From: Chryseobacterium gotjawalense
GTDB lineage: Bacteria > Bacteroidota > Bacteroidia > Flavobacteriales > Weeksellaceae
NCBI RefSeq assembly: GCF_030012525.1
Contig: NZ_CP124855.1
Location: 2,480,001 to 2,544,000, forward strand
DNA: 64,000 bases
Direction of reading: 5' to 3'
The notes beneath the pieces were generated by a model, which saw only the letters and a program-made list of their open reading frames with translations, made no database searches and had not been told where the DNA came from. A program made the position numbers and the translations under genes. Positions 26,088-33,913 of this stretch are shown here, in pieces (the first letter of the stretch is position 1; every line of letters begins with the position of its first letter).

Positions 26088-26218
26088 CGCCAACGGTTGG
26101 GTATTTCTGTTGGCGGGGATTTTTATAACAAGTCTTTGTAAATATAACAAAAAGAACAACTAGCAAAAATCTCTATGGTGTAAACTTCAACCCCGCTAAT
26201 AGAAATAGCATGTTAGCC
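26088..26218 (-). other. attC-11 (type A)
   Basis: Cores CGCCAAC and GTTAGCC bound the type A arms GTATTTCTGTTGGCGGGG and CCCCGCTAATAGAAATA. It belongs to the small lipoprotein cassette. Confidence 0.87.
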
Positions 26219-26229
26219 GTCGTTTTATA

Positions 26230-26655
26230 TCAGTATAATTTTGTAATTCTATAACCGATAATTTTAATTATTCCGTCTTCTTTAATCATTGAAAAAGTTT
26301 CTTGCGTTGGTTCCTTTTCTCTTCTTACATCGTAGGTCAGAAGATATTCGCTTTTAGGATTGCTGCCTTTAACTATTAACGTTTCCCAATTTTTAAGATT
26401 ATATTCAGTAATTTTTCCAAAATCATTTTCAGAACTTGAAATCATTTCATTCAATTTATCTCTGTTTGTTACTGCAAAAAATTTTTCACTGAAAAGGTTT
26501 AGAGCGTCATTTTTGTTTCCATAAGTTTGGGAATAATAAAATTTGTGTGTGATTTTTTCAGCATCAATTTTATCATTTTCACGATTTTGATAAGTACTAT
26601 TAAAATTACAACTTGATAAAATAAAAAGCGTCAAAAGAGTAATTAATGTTTTCAT
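26230..26655 (-). CDS. Small predicted lipoprotein (cassette gene)
   Basis: 141 residues. The signal ends at a lipobox (LFILSSC, Cys at about residue 16). The mature part starts with an alpha-helical stretch containing AEKITHKFYYSQTYGNKNDALNLFSEKFF and ends in beta strands, reminiscent of the cystatin-like folds of DUF4019/DUF3887 proteins. No function can be assigned. Cores GTTAGCC and GGCTAAC bound the cassette. Confidence 0.68.
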   Translation of the reverse strand: MKTLITLLTLFILSSCNFNSTYQNRENDKIDAEKITHKFYYSQTYGNKNDALNLFSEKFFAVTNRDKLNEMISSSENDFGKITEYNLKNWETLIVKGSNPKSEYLLTYDVRREKEPTQETFSMIKEDGIIKIIGYRITKLY

Positions 26656-26692
26656 GTATTTCTATTTAGGAACGTGCTTTTTTTTAAATGAC

Positions 26693-26823
26693 GGCTAACG
26701 GTTGGGTATTTCTGTTGGCGGGGATTATTATAATTGGTTTTTGTAAATATAACAGAAAGAAAAATTAGCGAAAATCTTCATGATGTAAACTTCAACCCCG
26801 CTAATAGAAATAGCGTGTTAGCC
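26693..26823 (-). other. attC-12 (type A)
   Basis: Cores GGCTAAC and GTTAGCC, perfectly complementary, bound the type A arms. The stop codon of the next gene (TAA, 26818-26820 on the minus strand) lies inside the right core. Confidence 0.87.
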
Positions 26824-27540
26824 GCAGTTTTTTTTATTTTCGCTGATTTCTTTAAACAGTTTTTTTTCGATTTGTGTTGGAAGAATTAATCTTTCAATTT
26901 TTGAAAATCTATGTAATGGAGTAGTATCTTTATTTACTAATGAAATTCCAAGAACTATTTCTTCTAAGTGTTCTAGTTTTTCTAAAAAATATAAATCATT
27001 CATTTTAGTTACTGGACTATTTACAGAACCAGTTATAACAAAACTTTTTAAAGATTTTAATTCGCCTATTTTAGAAAAGTCATTAAGTGATAGAAAATTC
27101 TCTATTTGAAGATATTCAATCTTTTTTAAACCTTCAATTCCATCTAAAGATTTTAATCTTGGATTACTTCCAAAATATAAGTGTTCTAAATTTTGAAGAT
27201 TTTGGAGGTTTAGAATTGATTCAACTTTTCCCCATTTAATATATAAACCTTTAAGTTGCTTCATTTGACAAATTGCATCAAAAAATTCTTGATCAATTTG
27301 GTGGGTTGTCATTAAATATTCAACGTCTTTTAGATGTGGCAAAGCATTAATCCAATGATTTCTAATAGTCTTCTTTTGCTTAGTTGACATATAATAAAAT
27401 TCGGGATTCATTGCAGAAGTATCTACAATTAGAACATTTGTGTCGAATATTCTTACATCATCATATTTAAAAGAATTTCCTTTCCAAAAGTCAAGATTGA
27501 AATTCCAAAATCCATACATTAATTTTGTAGAATCGTTCAT
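26818..27540 (-). CDS. Leucine-rich-repeat-like protein (cassette gene)
   Basis: 240 residues, no signal peptide. From about residue 90 there are irregular repeats of the LxxLxxLxxLxL type (MKQLKGLYIKWGKVESILNL, LQNLEHLYFGSNPRLKSLDG, LKKIEYLQIENFLSLNDFSK), a leucine-rich-repeat solenoid of about five turns. Such folds bind proteins; the partner is unknown. The start codon lies only ten bases after the cassette core, leaving little room for a leader. The stop codon is formed by the core GTTA of its own attC, so the cassette is almost all coding sequence. Confidence 0.7.
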   Translation of the reverse strand: MNDSTKLMYGFWNFNLDFWKGNSFKYDDVRIFDTNVLIVDTSAMNPEFYYMSTKQKKTIRNHWINALPHLKDVEYLMTTHQIDQEFFDAICQMKQLKGLYIKWGKVESILNLQNLQNLEHLYFGSNPRLKSLDGIEGLKKIEYLQIENFLSLNDFSKIGELKSLKSFVITGSVNSPVTKMNDLYFLEKLEHLEEIVLGISLVNKDTTPLHRFSKIERLILPTQIEKKLFKEISENKKNCG

Positions 27541-27548
27541 AAAATTGC

Positions 27549-27677
27549 GGCTAACGGCCGGGTATTTCTGCAGGCGGGCTAAAAGTACGAAATCTTTATA
27601 CTTGCTAAAAAACTAGATTAATCGCTAAAATCTTCGATGAAAACTTCATACCCGCTTGTAGAAATACTTTGTTACCC
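27549..27677 (-). other. attC-13 (type A variant)
   Basis: Cores GGCTAAC and GTTACCC bound GTATTTCTGCAGGCGGG and CCCGCTTGTAGAAATAC. It is the attC of the first cassette next to the recombinase. Confidence 0.85.
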
Positions 27678-27687
27678 GACGTTTTTT

Positions 27688-28269
27688 CTAGTTTTTATAA
27701 TTTTTTATTATCTCAAAAATCTCTTTATGGAAATCTCTTGTAGGCCCGCTTTGATAAATTTCACTATTTCCTGATAAGTTTAAAAAGTATATTTCACTCG
27801 AGAGAACCTTTCCACTATCATATTGATTTTCATAGATTTTCGCGAAATCTGCCTTTTCATCACTGTCAAAAAATATAGTGATCTTTCTGATTTCCGACTT
27901 TATATAATTTTTCAAATATTCGTCTCTATATATGTGCTTCGTAATATTATATTCAATCTTTAAAGTTTTCTTAGTTTTTTTATCTTTAAAATTGTAAATA
28001 TTTACTCCGCCTGTTCCGAAAACTTTAGTTACTTTATTAGCAATTGACCAATCTCCTTCGCTTCGCAAAACTTCGTAAGTCAATTCTCTATTTTGGCGCA
28101 TTGCCTTTAAGGGCGAATTGTAATTAAGAGAATCTACATCTTTATATTTTTCGATTTTTTGATTCAGCAGATTTTCTCCATCTGTTGCTGGCTCATAACT
28201 TTGTGCATGAAAATTTGAGCAAAGTGACAGTGATAAAATTAGGAATAAGAACTGGGTTTTTATATTCAA
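27688..28269 (-). CDS. Exported protein of unknown function (first cassette gene)
   Basis: 193 residues with a clear signal peptide (MNIKTQFLFLILSLSLCSNFHAQ). The mature part is rich in charged residues and beta strands, with no motif I recognise. It is the cassette closest to the attachment region, hence probably the most recent acquisition by integron logic. Cassette ends GTTACCCG and CGGGTAAC are complementary. Confidence 0.7.
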   Translation of the reverse strand: MNIKTQFLFLILSLSLCSNFHAQSYEPATDGENLLNQKIEKYKDVDSLNYNSPLKAMRQNRELTYEVLRSEGDWSIANKVTKVFGTGGVNIYNFKDKKTKKTLKIEYNITKHIYRDEYLKNYIKSEIRKITIFFDSDEKADFAKIYENQYDSGKVLSSEIYFLNLSGNSEIYQSGPTRDFHKEIFEIIKNYKN

Positions 28270-28291
28270 AACTGCTTTTGTTTAAAATGAC

Positions 28292-28402
28292 GGGTAACTT
28301 ATTTATATGTCTTACTTCGTCAGACAAATACAACGTGTTTGGTAGGGATTTGTCTGATAGTCGTAGGACTTATTTCGAATCACTAAGATATATTTTTTTC
28401 CA
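28292..28402 (-). other. Putative attI region of the integron
   Basis: The outermost core GGGTAAC (28292-28298) abuts a 100-base stretch leading to the recombinase stop. It holds TCAGACAAAT and ATTTGTCTGA as a perfect 10-bp inverted repeat around 28311-28349, flanked by GTCTTAC and GTAGGAC, so an imperfect palindrome of about 60 bases results. No T-run follows, so it is not a standard terminator. Position and structure suggest the primary insertion site. Confidence 0.55.
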
Positions 28403-29446
28403 TTACAAATCATCAAACGGACTTTTTATGTGCTGTAAGCTTTTCGTGCTTACATGGGTGTAAATTTCTGTTGTTCTACTGCTGTTATGCCCAAGTAATT
28501 CCTGAATGTAACGCAAGTCAGTTCCGCTTTCCAATAAATGCGTGGCATAACTATGCCGTAACCAATGTAAGGTAACTGGCTTTTTTATATTGCATTTTTC
28601 TAATGCTTGTTTTAATACACTTTGAAGGCTTTTTGCAGAATAAATAGTACCTGGTTCTTGACCTTCAAATAAATACGTTTTTGGTTTGTAAAGTTGGTAA
28701 TAGGTTCTTAATAATTCTAAAATCTTTGGAGACAATGGCGTAATTCTATCTCTTTTTCCTTTTGCTTGCTTAATCAGAACAATATTTCTTTTAGAATCAA
28801 TGTCCAGTGGTCGTAATTGTAGTAACTCACTGCAGCGCAAACCACAACTATAAATTAAGGAAAGCATCATTTTGTGTTTCATATTGGCATGTGCTTCCAA
28901 TATATTCTTTACTTCTTCTTTACTCAAAACATTTGGTAATGTTTTAGGCTTTTTGGGTCGGTCAATTTTATCTACTTCTATTTTTGTTTTACGTATTGTT
29001 CTAAAGTATAATTTGATAGCACTAATAACTTGGTTTTGGTAAGATGCGGATAATTTTTTTTTCAAAATGTAATCGTTATTAAAATCAAGTACATGTGCGT
29101 TGGTTAGTTCGCAAATAGCATTAGCTTGGTAATAAACGAGAAATGATCTTAATGCCTCAGAATAAGTTTTGATTGTATTTGGGCTATATCTTTTCGACGA
29201 GAGCCACCGGATGAATTGATTTAGATGTTGTTGTCCATCTTCCGAAAGTGTGGTGTCTTGTTTCTGTGTGATTTGGAATTTTTCTCTATTTTCTCGCGTG
29301 TCTGGGATATGCCATAGTTTTTTCTGCTGACTCCATCGCGCTCCATTAATTAGTTTTATCCGTCGGATCAACTCTTCATCTTTATCGAAAATTACCGCAA
29401 TTCTATCTTGGTTTCGATGTGTAATTAATTTTGCGCTCCACTTCAT
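28403..29446 (-). CDS. Integron-type tyrosine recombinase
   Basis: About 347 residues from the ATG at 29446 (MKWSAKLITHRNQD); the frame continues 27 codons further up without a convincing start. After a basic N-terminal region (ARWSQQKKLWHIP) comes a core-binding domain (LSSKRYSPNTIKTYSEALRS), then the catalytic domain: SCGLRCSELL (Arg), QAKGKRDR (Lys), HWLRHSYATHLL (His and Arg), LGHNSSRTTEIYTHVS (His and Tyr). The segment between the Lys and HxxR motifs is short, so the extra helix region that marks classical IntI is missing or reduced. The gene points towards the cassettes, with its stop at the attachment region, unlike class 1-3 integrons. Confidence 0.85.
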   Translation of the reverse strand: MKWSAKLITHRNQDRIAVIFDKDEELIRRIKLINGARWSQQKKLWHIPDTRENREKFQITQKQDTTLSEDGQQHLNQFIRWLSSKRYSPNTIKTYSEALRSFLVYYQANAICELTNAHVLDFNNDYILKKKLSASYQNQVISAIKLYFRTIRKTKIEVDKIDRPKKPKTLPNVLSKEEVKNILEAHANMKHKMMLSLIYSCGLRCSELLQLRPLDIDSKRNIVLIKQAKGKRDRITPLSPKILELLRTYYQLYKPKTYLFEGQEPGTIYSAKSLQSVLKQALEKCNIKKPVTLHWLRHSYATHLLESGTDLRYIQELLGHNSSRTTEIYTHVSTKSLQHIKSPFDDL

Positions 29447-29509
29447 ACAGTGCTGATAATTAGATATAAAGATATCGAATTTAAAATTATTAGGTATTTC
29501 GTGGCTGCA

Positions 29510-29517
29510 CAAAAGTA
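29510..29517 (-). promoter_or_regulatory. Candidate -7 box of the recombinase gene
   Basis: On the minus strand TACTTTTG matches TAnnTTTG, about 64 bases upstream of the chosen start. No good TTG lies 17-23 bases further up, so support is modest. The rest of 29528-29809 shows only an 8-bp palindrome (AAGTACTG/CAGTACTT near 29783-29803) and a short direct repeat TAGTCCCTGAT. Confidence 0.35.
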
Positions 29518-29809
29518 TTGATAGCAAGACTAGTACCTTTTATGATGTTGAACTAAATCGCAAAAAGAGTGGTTGATTCGCTAAATCTGCCCTTATTTAA
29601 AGCAATTTTTTGTTGACTGAAAACTATGTTATTTAATAAAATAGAAGCACCATATATTAAAGTAGCGTTATGTTAACGAACCTTTAAAAATCCGTAGAAA
29701 TATTACCGGAAATTAAAAGTATTTTATTTGGAAACTAAAAAAATCAGGAACATTAGTCCCTGATTTAGTCCCTGATAATAGTAAAGTACTGATTAACAGT
29801 ACTTGTTTG

Positions 29810-29880
29810 TAGACCCACAGGGATTCGAACCCCAACTGGCGGTACCAAAAACCGAAGTGCTACCGTTACACCATGGGTCT
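29810..29880 (-). tRNA. tRNA-Gln (anticodon TTG)
   Basis: 71 bases on the minus strand. The 7-bp acceptor stem AGACCCA/TGGGTCT, the T-arm GGGGTTCGAATCCC and the anticodon loop TTTTGGT, flanked by CGGT and ACCG, are visible. The 3' CCA is not encoded. The discriminator base is A. Confidence 0.95.
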
Positions 29881-30001
29881 GTCTTTATTTTGGTGGTGCA
29901 AATCTAGAAAAATTTTTCTTATCGAACAATTATTTTTCAAAAACTTTTTAAAAAAAGTAAACTTTATTTTTTTTAGGCATTTTTTTCAAATTTTAAATTC
30001 G

Positions 30002-30009
30002 TATTTTTG
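30002..30009 (+). promoter_or_regulatory. Candidate -7 box of recA
   Basis: TATTTTTG matches TAnnTTTG and lies 17 bases before the recA start, implying a very short leader. The upstream region is A/T runs without an obvious TTG element. Confidence 0.45.
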
Positions 30010-30026
30010 AAAAAATAATTTTACAA

Positions 30027-31034
30027 ATGAGCAGTATCGAAGATAAGAAAAAAGCACTGGCTTTGGTGCTTGAGAAACTAGATAAAACCTACGGAAAAGG
30101 AACTGTGATGACCTTAGGAGATGCATCTGCGGATACTTCTATTGAAGTGATTCCGTCTGGATCCTTAGGAATTGATTTAGCTTTAGGAGTGGGCGGTTAC
30201 CCAAGAGGAAGAGTCATTGAAATTTATGGCCCGGAATCTTCTGGTAAAACAACTTTAACGCTACACGCCATCGCAGAAGCGCAAAAATTAGGAGGTATCG
30301 CCGCATTTATTGATGCAGAGCACGCCTTCGACCGTCATTATGCATCGAAGTTGGGAATTAACTTAGATGATCTTATTATTTCACAACCGGATAATGGGGA
30401 GCAGGCGTTAGAAATTGCGGATAATTTAATCCGTTCCGGCGCTGTGGATATCGTAGTGATCGACTCTGTAGCAGCCTTGACGCCGAAAGCGGAGATCGAA
30501 GGTGAAATGGGCGACTCCAAAATGGGGCTTCACGCAAGATTGATGTCACAGGCTTTAAGAAAGTTAACAGGCACTATTTCCAAAACAAAATGTACCGTAA
30601 TCTTCATTAACCAGTTGAGAGAAAAAATTGGAGTGATGTTCGGAAACCCTGAAACGACTACAGGTGGGAATGCGTTGAAGTTTTATGCATCCGTAAGGAT
30701 TGATATCAGAAAAGCAAGTGCGCCGATTAAAACAGGTGATGAGGCGGTTGGAAGTCGTGTGAAAGTGAAGATTGTGAAAAATAAAGTAGCGCCTCCATTC
30801 AAAATTGCTGAATTCGATATCATGTACGGTGAAGGAGTTTCTAAAACCGGTGAAATTTTGGACGCGTCAGTGGAGATGGGAATCGTGAAGAAAAGCGGAT
30901 CCTGGTTCAGCTATGGTGATACCAAATTAGGTCAGGGACGTGATGCGGTAAGAGATATGTTGAAAGACAATCCTGAACTTTCTGATGAACTGGAAGGCAA
31001 AATCAGAGAAGAGATTAAAAATAAGAAGGGTTAG
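30027..31034 (+). CDS. recA: Recombinase A
   Basis: 335 residues, the normal length. Walker A is GPESSGKTT near residue 72, followed by [11 protein letters not shown], the Walker B region [17 protein letters not shown], and loops with [16 protein letters not shown] and [21 protein letters not shown]. RecA forms filaments on single-stranded DNA for homologous recombination and, where present, the SOS response. It sits 580 bp from the integron recombinase gene, but the two are divergent. No SOS box could be recognised. A terminator follows at 31131. Confidence 0.98.
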   Translation: MSSIEDKKKALALVLEKLDKTYGKGTVMTLGDASADTSIEVIPSGSLGIDLALGVGGYPRGRVIEIYGPESSGKTTLTLHAIAEAQKLGGIAAFIDAEHAFDRHYASKLGINLDDLIISQPDNGEQALEIADNLIRSGAVDIVVIDSVAALTPKAEIEGEMGDSKMGLHARLMSQALRKLTGTISKTKCTVIFINQLREKIGVMFGNPETTTGGNALKFYASVRIDIRKASAPIKTGDEAVGSRVKVKIVKNKVAPPFKIAEFDIMYGEGVSKTGEILDASVEMGIVKKSGSWFSYGDTKLGQGRDAVRDMLKDNPELSDELEGKIREEIKNKKG

Positions 31035-31130
31035 ACGATAGACTAATAGACAATAGACTAAGAGAGGATAGACTAAGAGATGGTAAGCCATCAGCTTTTA
31101 ACTTTTTCAGTCACGAATCTTTCGATTATT

Positions 31131-31158
31131 AAAGACAGCATTTTTTGCTGTCTTTTTT
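31131..31158 (+). terminator. Terminator after recA
   Basis: AAAGACAGCA and TGCTGTCTTT form a 10-bp stem followed by seven T residues. Between the recA stop and this hairpin there are imperfect direct repeats of GATAGACTAA (31036-31077). Confidence 0.85.
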
Positions 31159-31250
31159 TGTGAATGTGAAGAGCGGAATAATTGTTTGAAAATTATTTTC
31201 TTCAATAGAGGTGGGCTTCATCCTGTTTTTTTTAAATTTTTGGTAATTTT

Positions 31251-31379
31251 GAAATCCCGCGCTGCAATAGGGATAGAAACGGAAACCCCGCAGAAAGCGT
31301 GGGGAAAGAAATGGCTCGAGGAGTTGCAGTGGATAGCCCGACCCGAGCGGTGGGAAAGCTTTGGCGAGGGGATTGCCCA
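31251..31379. other. GC-rich structured intergenic element of unknown nature
   Basis: An unusually GC-rich island in AT-rich surroundings. It contains TGCAATAGGGATAGAAACGG, CCCCGC...GCGTGGGG, TTGCAGTGGATAGCCCGACC and GCGAGGGGATTGCCC, with TGCAA/TTGCA and CCCC/GGGG pairings. The short reading frames across it use unlikely codons and are not accepted as genes. It resembles dispersed intergenic elements seen in Flavobacteriia from memory; this is unverified. Confidence 0.5.
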
Positions 31380-31459
31380 AAAAAATTGACAATGTGTCAC
31401 TTTGAGGAGATTGGTGTTTTATTTGAGAACTCAACTGCATAATTTAAAAATCAATTAAC

Positions 31460-33352
31460 ATGACAAAAGGAAATATTAATGTATCGGTGGAAAATATTTT
31501 TCCCTTAATTAAAAAGTTTTTGTACAGCGATCACGAAATATTTTTACGTGAACTGATTTCTAATGCAACGGATGCGACCTTAAAACTGAAACATCTGACA
31601 AGCATTGGTGAAATTAAAACCGATTACGGACAACCGAAAATCGAAGTTAAAATTGATAAAGAAGCAAAAACACTCCGCATTATCGATCAGGGAATTGGGA
31701 TGACCGCGGAGGAAGTTGAGAAATACATCAACCAGGTTGCCTTTTCGGGTGCCGAAGAATTTTTGGAAAAGTATAAAGATTCGGCAAAAGATTCTGGAAT
31801 TATCGGTCATTTCGGTCTTGGATTTTACTCTGCATTTATGGTTGCAGAAAAAGTGGAAATCGTTACCAAATCCTACAAAGATGAACCGGCGGTTCGGTGG
31901 ATCTGCGACGGAAGTCCTGAATTTACTTTAGAAGAAACAACTGATAAAACTGACAGAGGAACGGAAATCATTCTTCACATTGCTGATGATTCTATCGAAT
32001 TTTTAGAAGAGTCCAAAATCCGCGAACTGTTATTGAAATATAACAAATTTATGCCTGTTCCGATTAAATTTGGAATGAAAAAAGAAACGTTGCCTTTGCC
32101 GGAAGATGCAGCAGCAGATGCAAAAGCAGAAACGGTAGAAGTCGATAATATCATCAATAATCCAACTCCAGCCTGGACCAAAGCGCCAAGCGAACTGAGT
32201 GACGCGGATTATAAAGAATTCTACCACGAGCTGTATCCAATGCAATTCGAAGAGCCTTTATTTAATATTCATTTGAATGTTGATTATCCGTTTAATTTAA
32301 CCGGAATTCTTTATTTCCCGAAATTAACCAACGGTTTGAATATCGAAAAGGATAAAATCCAGTTGTATCAAAATCAGGTTTATGTAACCGATGAGGTGAA
32401 AGGAATTGTGCCAGATTTCTTAATGCTGTTGCGCGGTGTCATCGATTCTCCGGATATTCCGTTGAACGTTTCCCGTTCTTATTTGCAGGCGGACGGTGCG
32501 GTGAAGAAAATTTCTTCGTACATCACTAAAAAAGTAGCCGACAAAATGGTTTCTTTATTTAATGAAAACCGCGAAGATTACGAGAAAAAATGGAACGACA
32601 TCAAAATCGTGATCGAATACGGAATGATTTCAGAAGATAAATTCTTTGATAAATCCGACAAGTTTGCATTATACCCAACTACTGACGGAAAATATTATCT
32701 GTGGTCTGAACTGGAAGAGAAAGTAAAACCAATGCAAACGGATAAAGACGGAAACTTTATTATTTTGTACGCGACAAATGCCGATGAACAGCATGGTTAC
32801 ATTCAGTCTGCAAACGATAAGGGTTATGAAGTGTTGCTTTTAGATTCTCCAATTGTGCCGCATTTGATTCAGAAATTAGAGCAGTCGAAAGACAAAATTT
32901 CTTTTGCGAGAGTTGATGCAGATCACATCAATAATTTAATTAAAAAAGAAGATACCGCAATTTCCAAATTGAATGAGGATGAAAAAGAATCTTTGAAGAA
33001 AAATATCGAAGACGCTGTAAACGACAAGAAATTCTCAGTTCAGGTTGAAGATTTGGACAGTTCAGAAGCTCCGTTTTTAATTACACAACCGGAATTCATG
33101 CGCAGAATGAAAGACATGCAGGCGACCGGCGGTGGCGGAATGTTCGGAATGAGCGGTTTCCCGGAGATGTATAATTTGGTCGTGAATTCCAACAGTGAAT
33201 TGGCTTCTGAAATTTTAAAAATTGATGATGCAGAGGATAAAAATTCTAAAATAAAATACGCTTTAGACTTGGCTAAACTGTCTCAGAATTTATTGAAAGG
33301 AAAAGACCTGACTGATTTTATCCAGAGAAGTTACCAGCAGTTGAGTAAGTAG
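31460..33352 (+). CDS. htpG: Molecular chaperone HtpG (Hsp90)
   Basis: 630 residues. The GHKL ATPase motifs are visible: ELISNATDATLK near residue 30 (catalytic Glu and Mg-binding Asn), DQGIGMT near 76, and GHFGLGFYSAFMV near 115. The Hsp90 middle-domain arginine region DIPLNVSRSYLQ lies near 335. HtpG is a cytosolic ATP-dependent chaperone. A short charged linker with AAADAKAETVEVDN near residue 215 resembles other Bacteroidota HtpG proteins. A terminator follows. Confidence 0.97.
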   Translation: MTKGNINVSVENIFPLIKKFLYSDHEIFLRELISNATDATLKLKHLTSIGEIKTDYGQPKIEVKIDKEAKTLRIIDQGIGMTAEEVEKYINQVAFSGAEEFLEKYKDSAKDSGIIGHFGLGFYSAFMVAEKVEIVTKSYKDEPAVRWICDGSPEFTLEETTDKTDRGTEIILHIADDSIEFLEESKIRELLLKYNKFMPVPIKFGMKKETLPLPEDAAADAKAETVEVDNIINNPTPAWTKAPSELSDADYKEFYHELYPMQFEEPLFNIHLNVDYPFNLTGILYFPKLTNGLNIEKDKIQLYQNQVYVTDEVKGIVPDFLMLLRGVIDSPDIPLNVSRSYLQADGAVKKISSYITKKVADKMVSLFNENREDYEKKWNDIKIVIEYGMISEDKFFDKSDKFALYPTTDGKYYLWSELEEKVKPMQTDKDGNFIILYATNADEQHGYIQSANDKGYEVLLLDSPIVPHLIQKLEQSKDKISFARVDADHINNLIKKEDTAISKLNEDEKESLKKNIEDAVNDKKFSVQVEDLDSSEAPFLITQPEFMRRMKDMQATGGGGMFGMSGFPEMYNLVVNSNSELASEILKIDDAEDKNSKIKYALDLAKLSQNLLKGKDLTDFIQRSYQQLSK

Positions 33353-33398
33353 ATTAAAGAGAAAAGAACAAAGAGAAAAGACTTTTTTCGTTTCCTAA

Positions 33399-33440
33399 TA
33401 ACCTTGTCAGAGTTTCAAACCTTGACAAGGTTTTTTTTTA
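33399..33440 (+). terminator. Terminator after htpG
   Basis: AACCTTGTC (33400) and GACAAGGTT (33424-33432) form a stem followed by eight or more T residues. Confidence 0.85.
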
Positions 33441-33455
33441 TTCCCGAATCCGGAA

Positions 33456-33761
33456 TTATAACTCTTCCAAAGGATTCCAAAACACCTTTTTGAAATTCTG
33501 AATTTTTCCGTCTTTCACTTCTACGCCTTCTTTTCCTAGTTTCCCCACAAAATCCCGAATACAGCTGGCCGTAATTCTTCCAGATGCATTACAAACCCGA
33601 TGTGCTGGGAAATCTTCATCATAATTCCGCAAAGCATTTCCGACATGTCGGGCGTGATTCGGATAACCGACCGCTTTTGCAATCGCACCATAACTGGTCA
33701 CTCTTCCTTTGGGAATCATGTTGATAATTTCGAAAACCTGTTTGTTGAATAAGTCATTCAT
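33456..33761 (-). CDS. Alkyltransferase-like protein (MGMT family)
   Basis: 101 residues covering only the DNA-binding part of O6-methylguanine methyltransferases: IPKGRVTSYGAIAKAVGYP and RHVGNALRNYDED. Where true methyltransferases have PCHRV, this protein has PAHRV, so the alkyl-accepting cysteine is replaced by alanine. Such alkyltransferase-like proteins bind O6-alkylguanine in DNA without repairing it and recruit nucleotide excision repair in better-studied species. It is convergent with htpG. Confidence 0.85.
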   Translation of the reverse strand: MNDLFNKQVFEIINMIPKGRVTSYGAIAKAVGYPNHARHVGNALRNYDEDFPAHRVCNASGRITASCIRDFVGKLGKEGVEVKDGKIQNFKKVFWNPLEEL

Positions 33762-33913
33762 AAGATAAAGTTAGGATTTTATTCTAATATCATTTATAGA
33801 AAAATCTGTGAAATCCGCGCGGGAATATAACCGTCAATGACTTTTTAAAAACGCTACCCAAGCTGATTTATTGGAATTGCAATAACAATTTCCGACTTAG
33901 CAAAAAACAAAAA

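Larger units (their letters stand above)
15943..29446 (-). mobile_element. Chromosomal integron-like cassette array with its recombinase
   Basis: Read on the minus strand, the order is recombinase, attachment region, then 13 cassettes separated by 13 attC-like sites. Cassette limits, taking the cut inside the GTT core, are 27555-28297, 26699-27554, 26094-26698, 25044-26093, 24617-25043, 24190-24616, 23321-24189, 22311-23320, 21884-22310, 20815-21883, 19308-20814, 17894-19307 and 15943-17893. Each cassette begins with G/TTNNNN and ends with the complementary NNNNAAC, often over 8 to 17 bases, which is the signature of cassettes that circularise through one attC. All ten cassette ORFs are on the minus strand. 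Confidence 0.88.

Noticed and set aside
15937..28298. CRISPR-like reading of the repeated palindromes
   Set aside because: The repeats are 57-131 bp and separated by gene-sized units, not by uniform 30-40 bp spacers, and no cas gene is present.
29660..29720. attC-like words GTTATGTTAACG and GTAGAAATATTACC upstream of the recombinase
   Set aside because: The words do not form the paired arms and cores of an attC, so resemblance is probably chance in AT-rich DNA.
31036..31077. Short direct repeats of GATAGACTAA after recA
   Set aside because: Imperfect, only three or four units with irregular spacing; not a CRISPR and too short to interpret.
31129..31440. Overlapping short reading frames between recA and htpG
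   Set aside because: They cover the terminator and the GC-rich structured element on both strands; no start context or protein-like composition.
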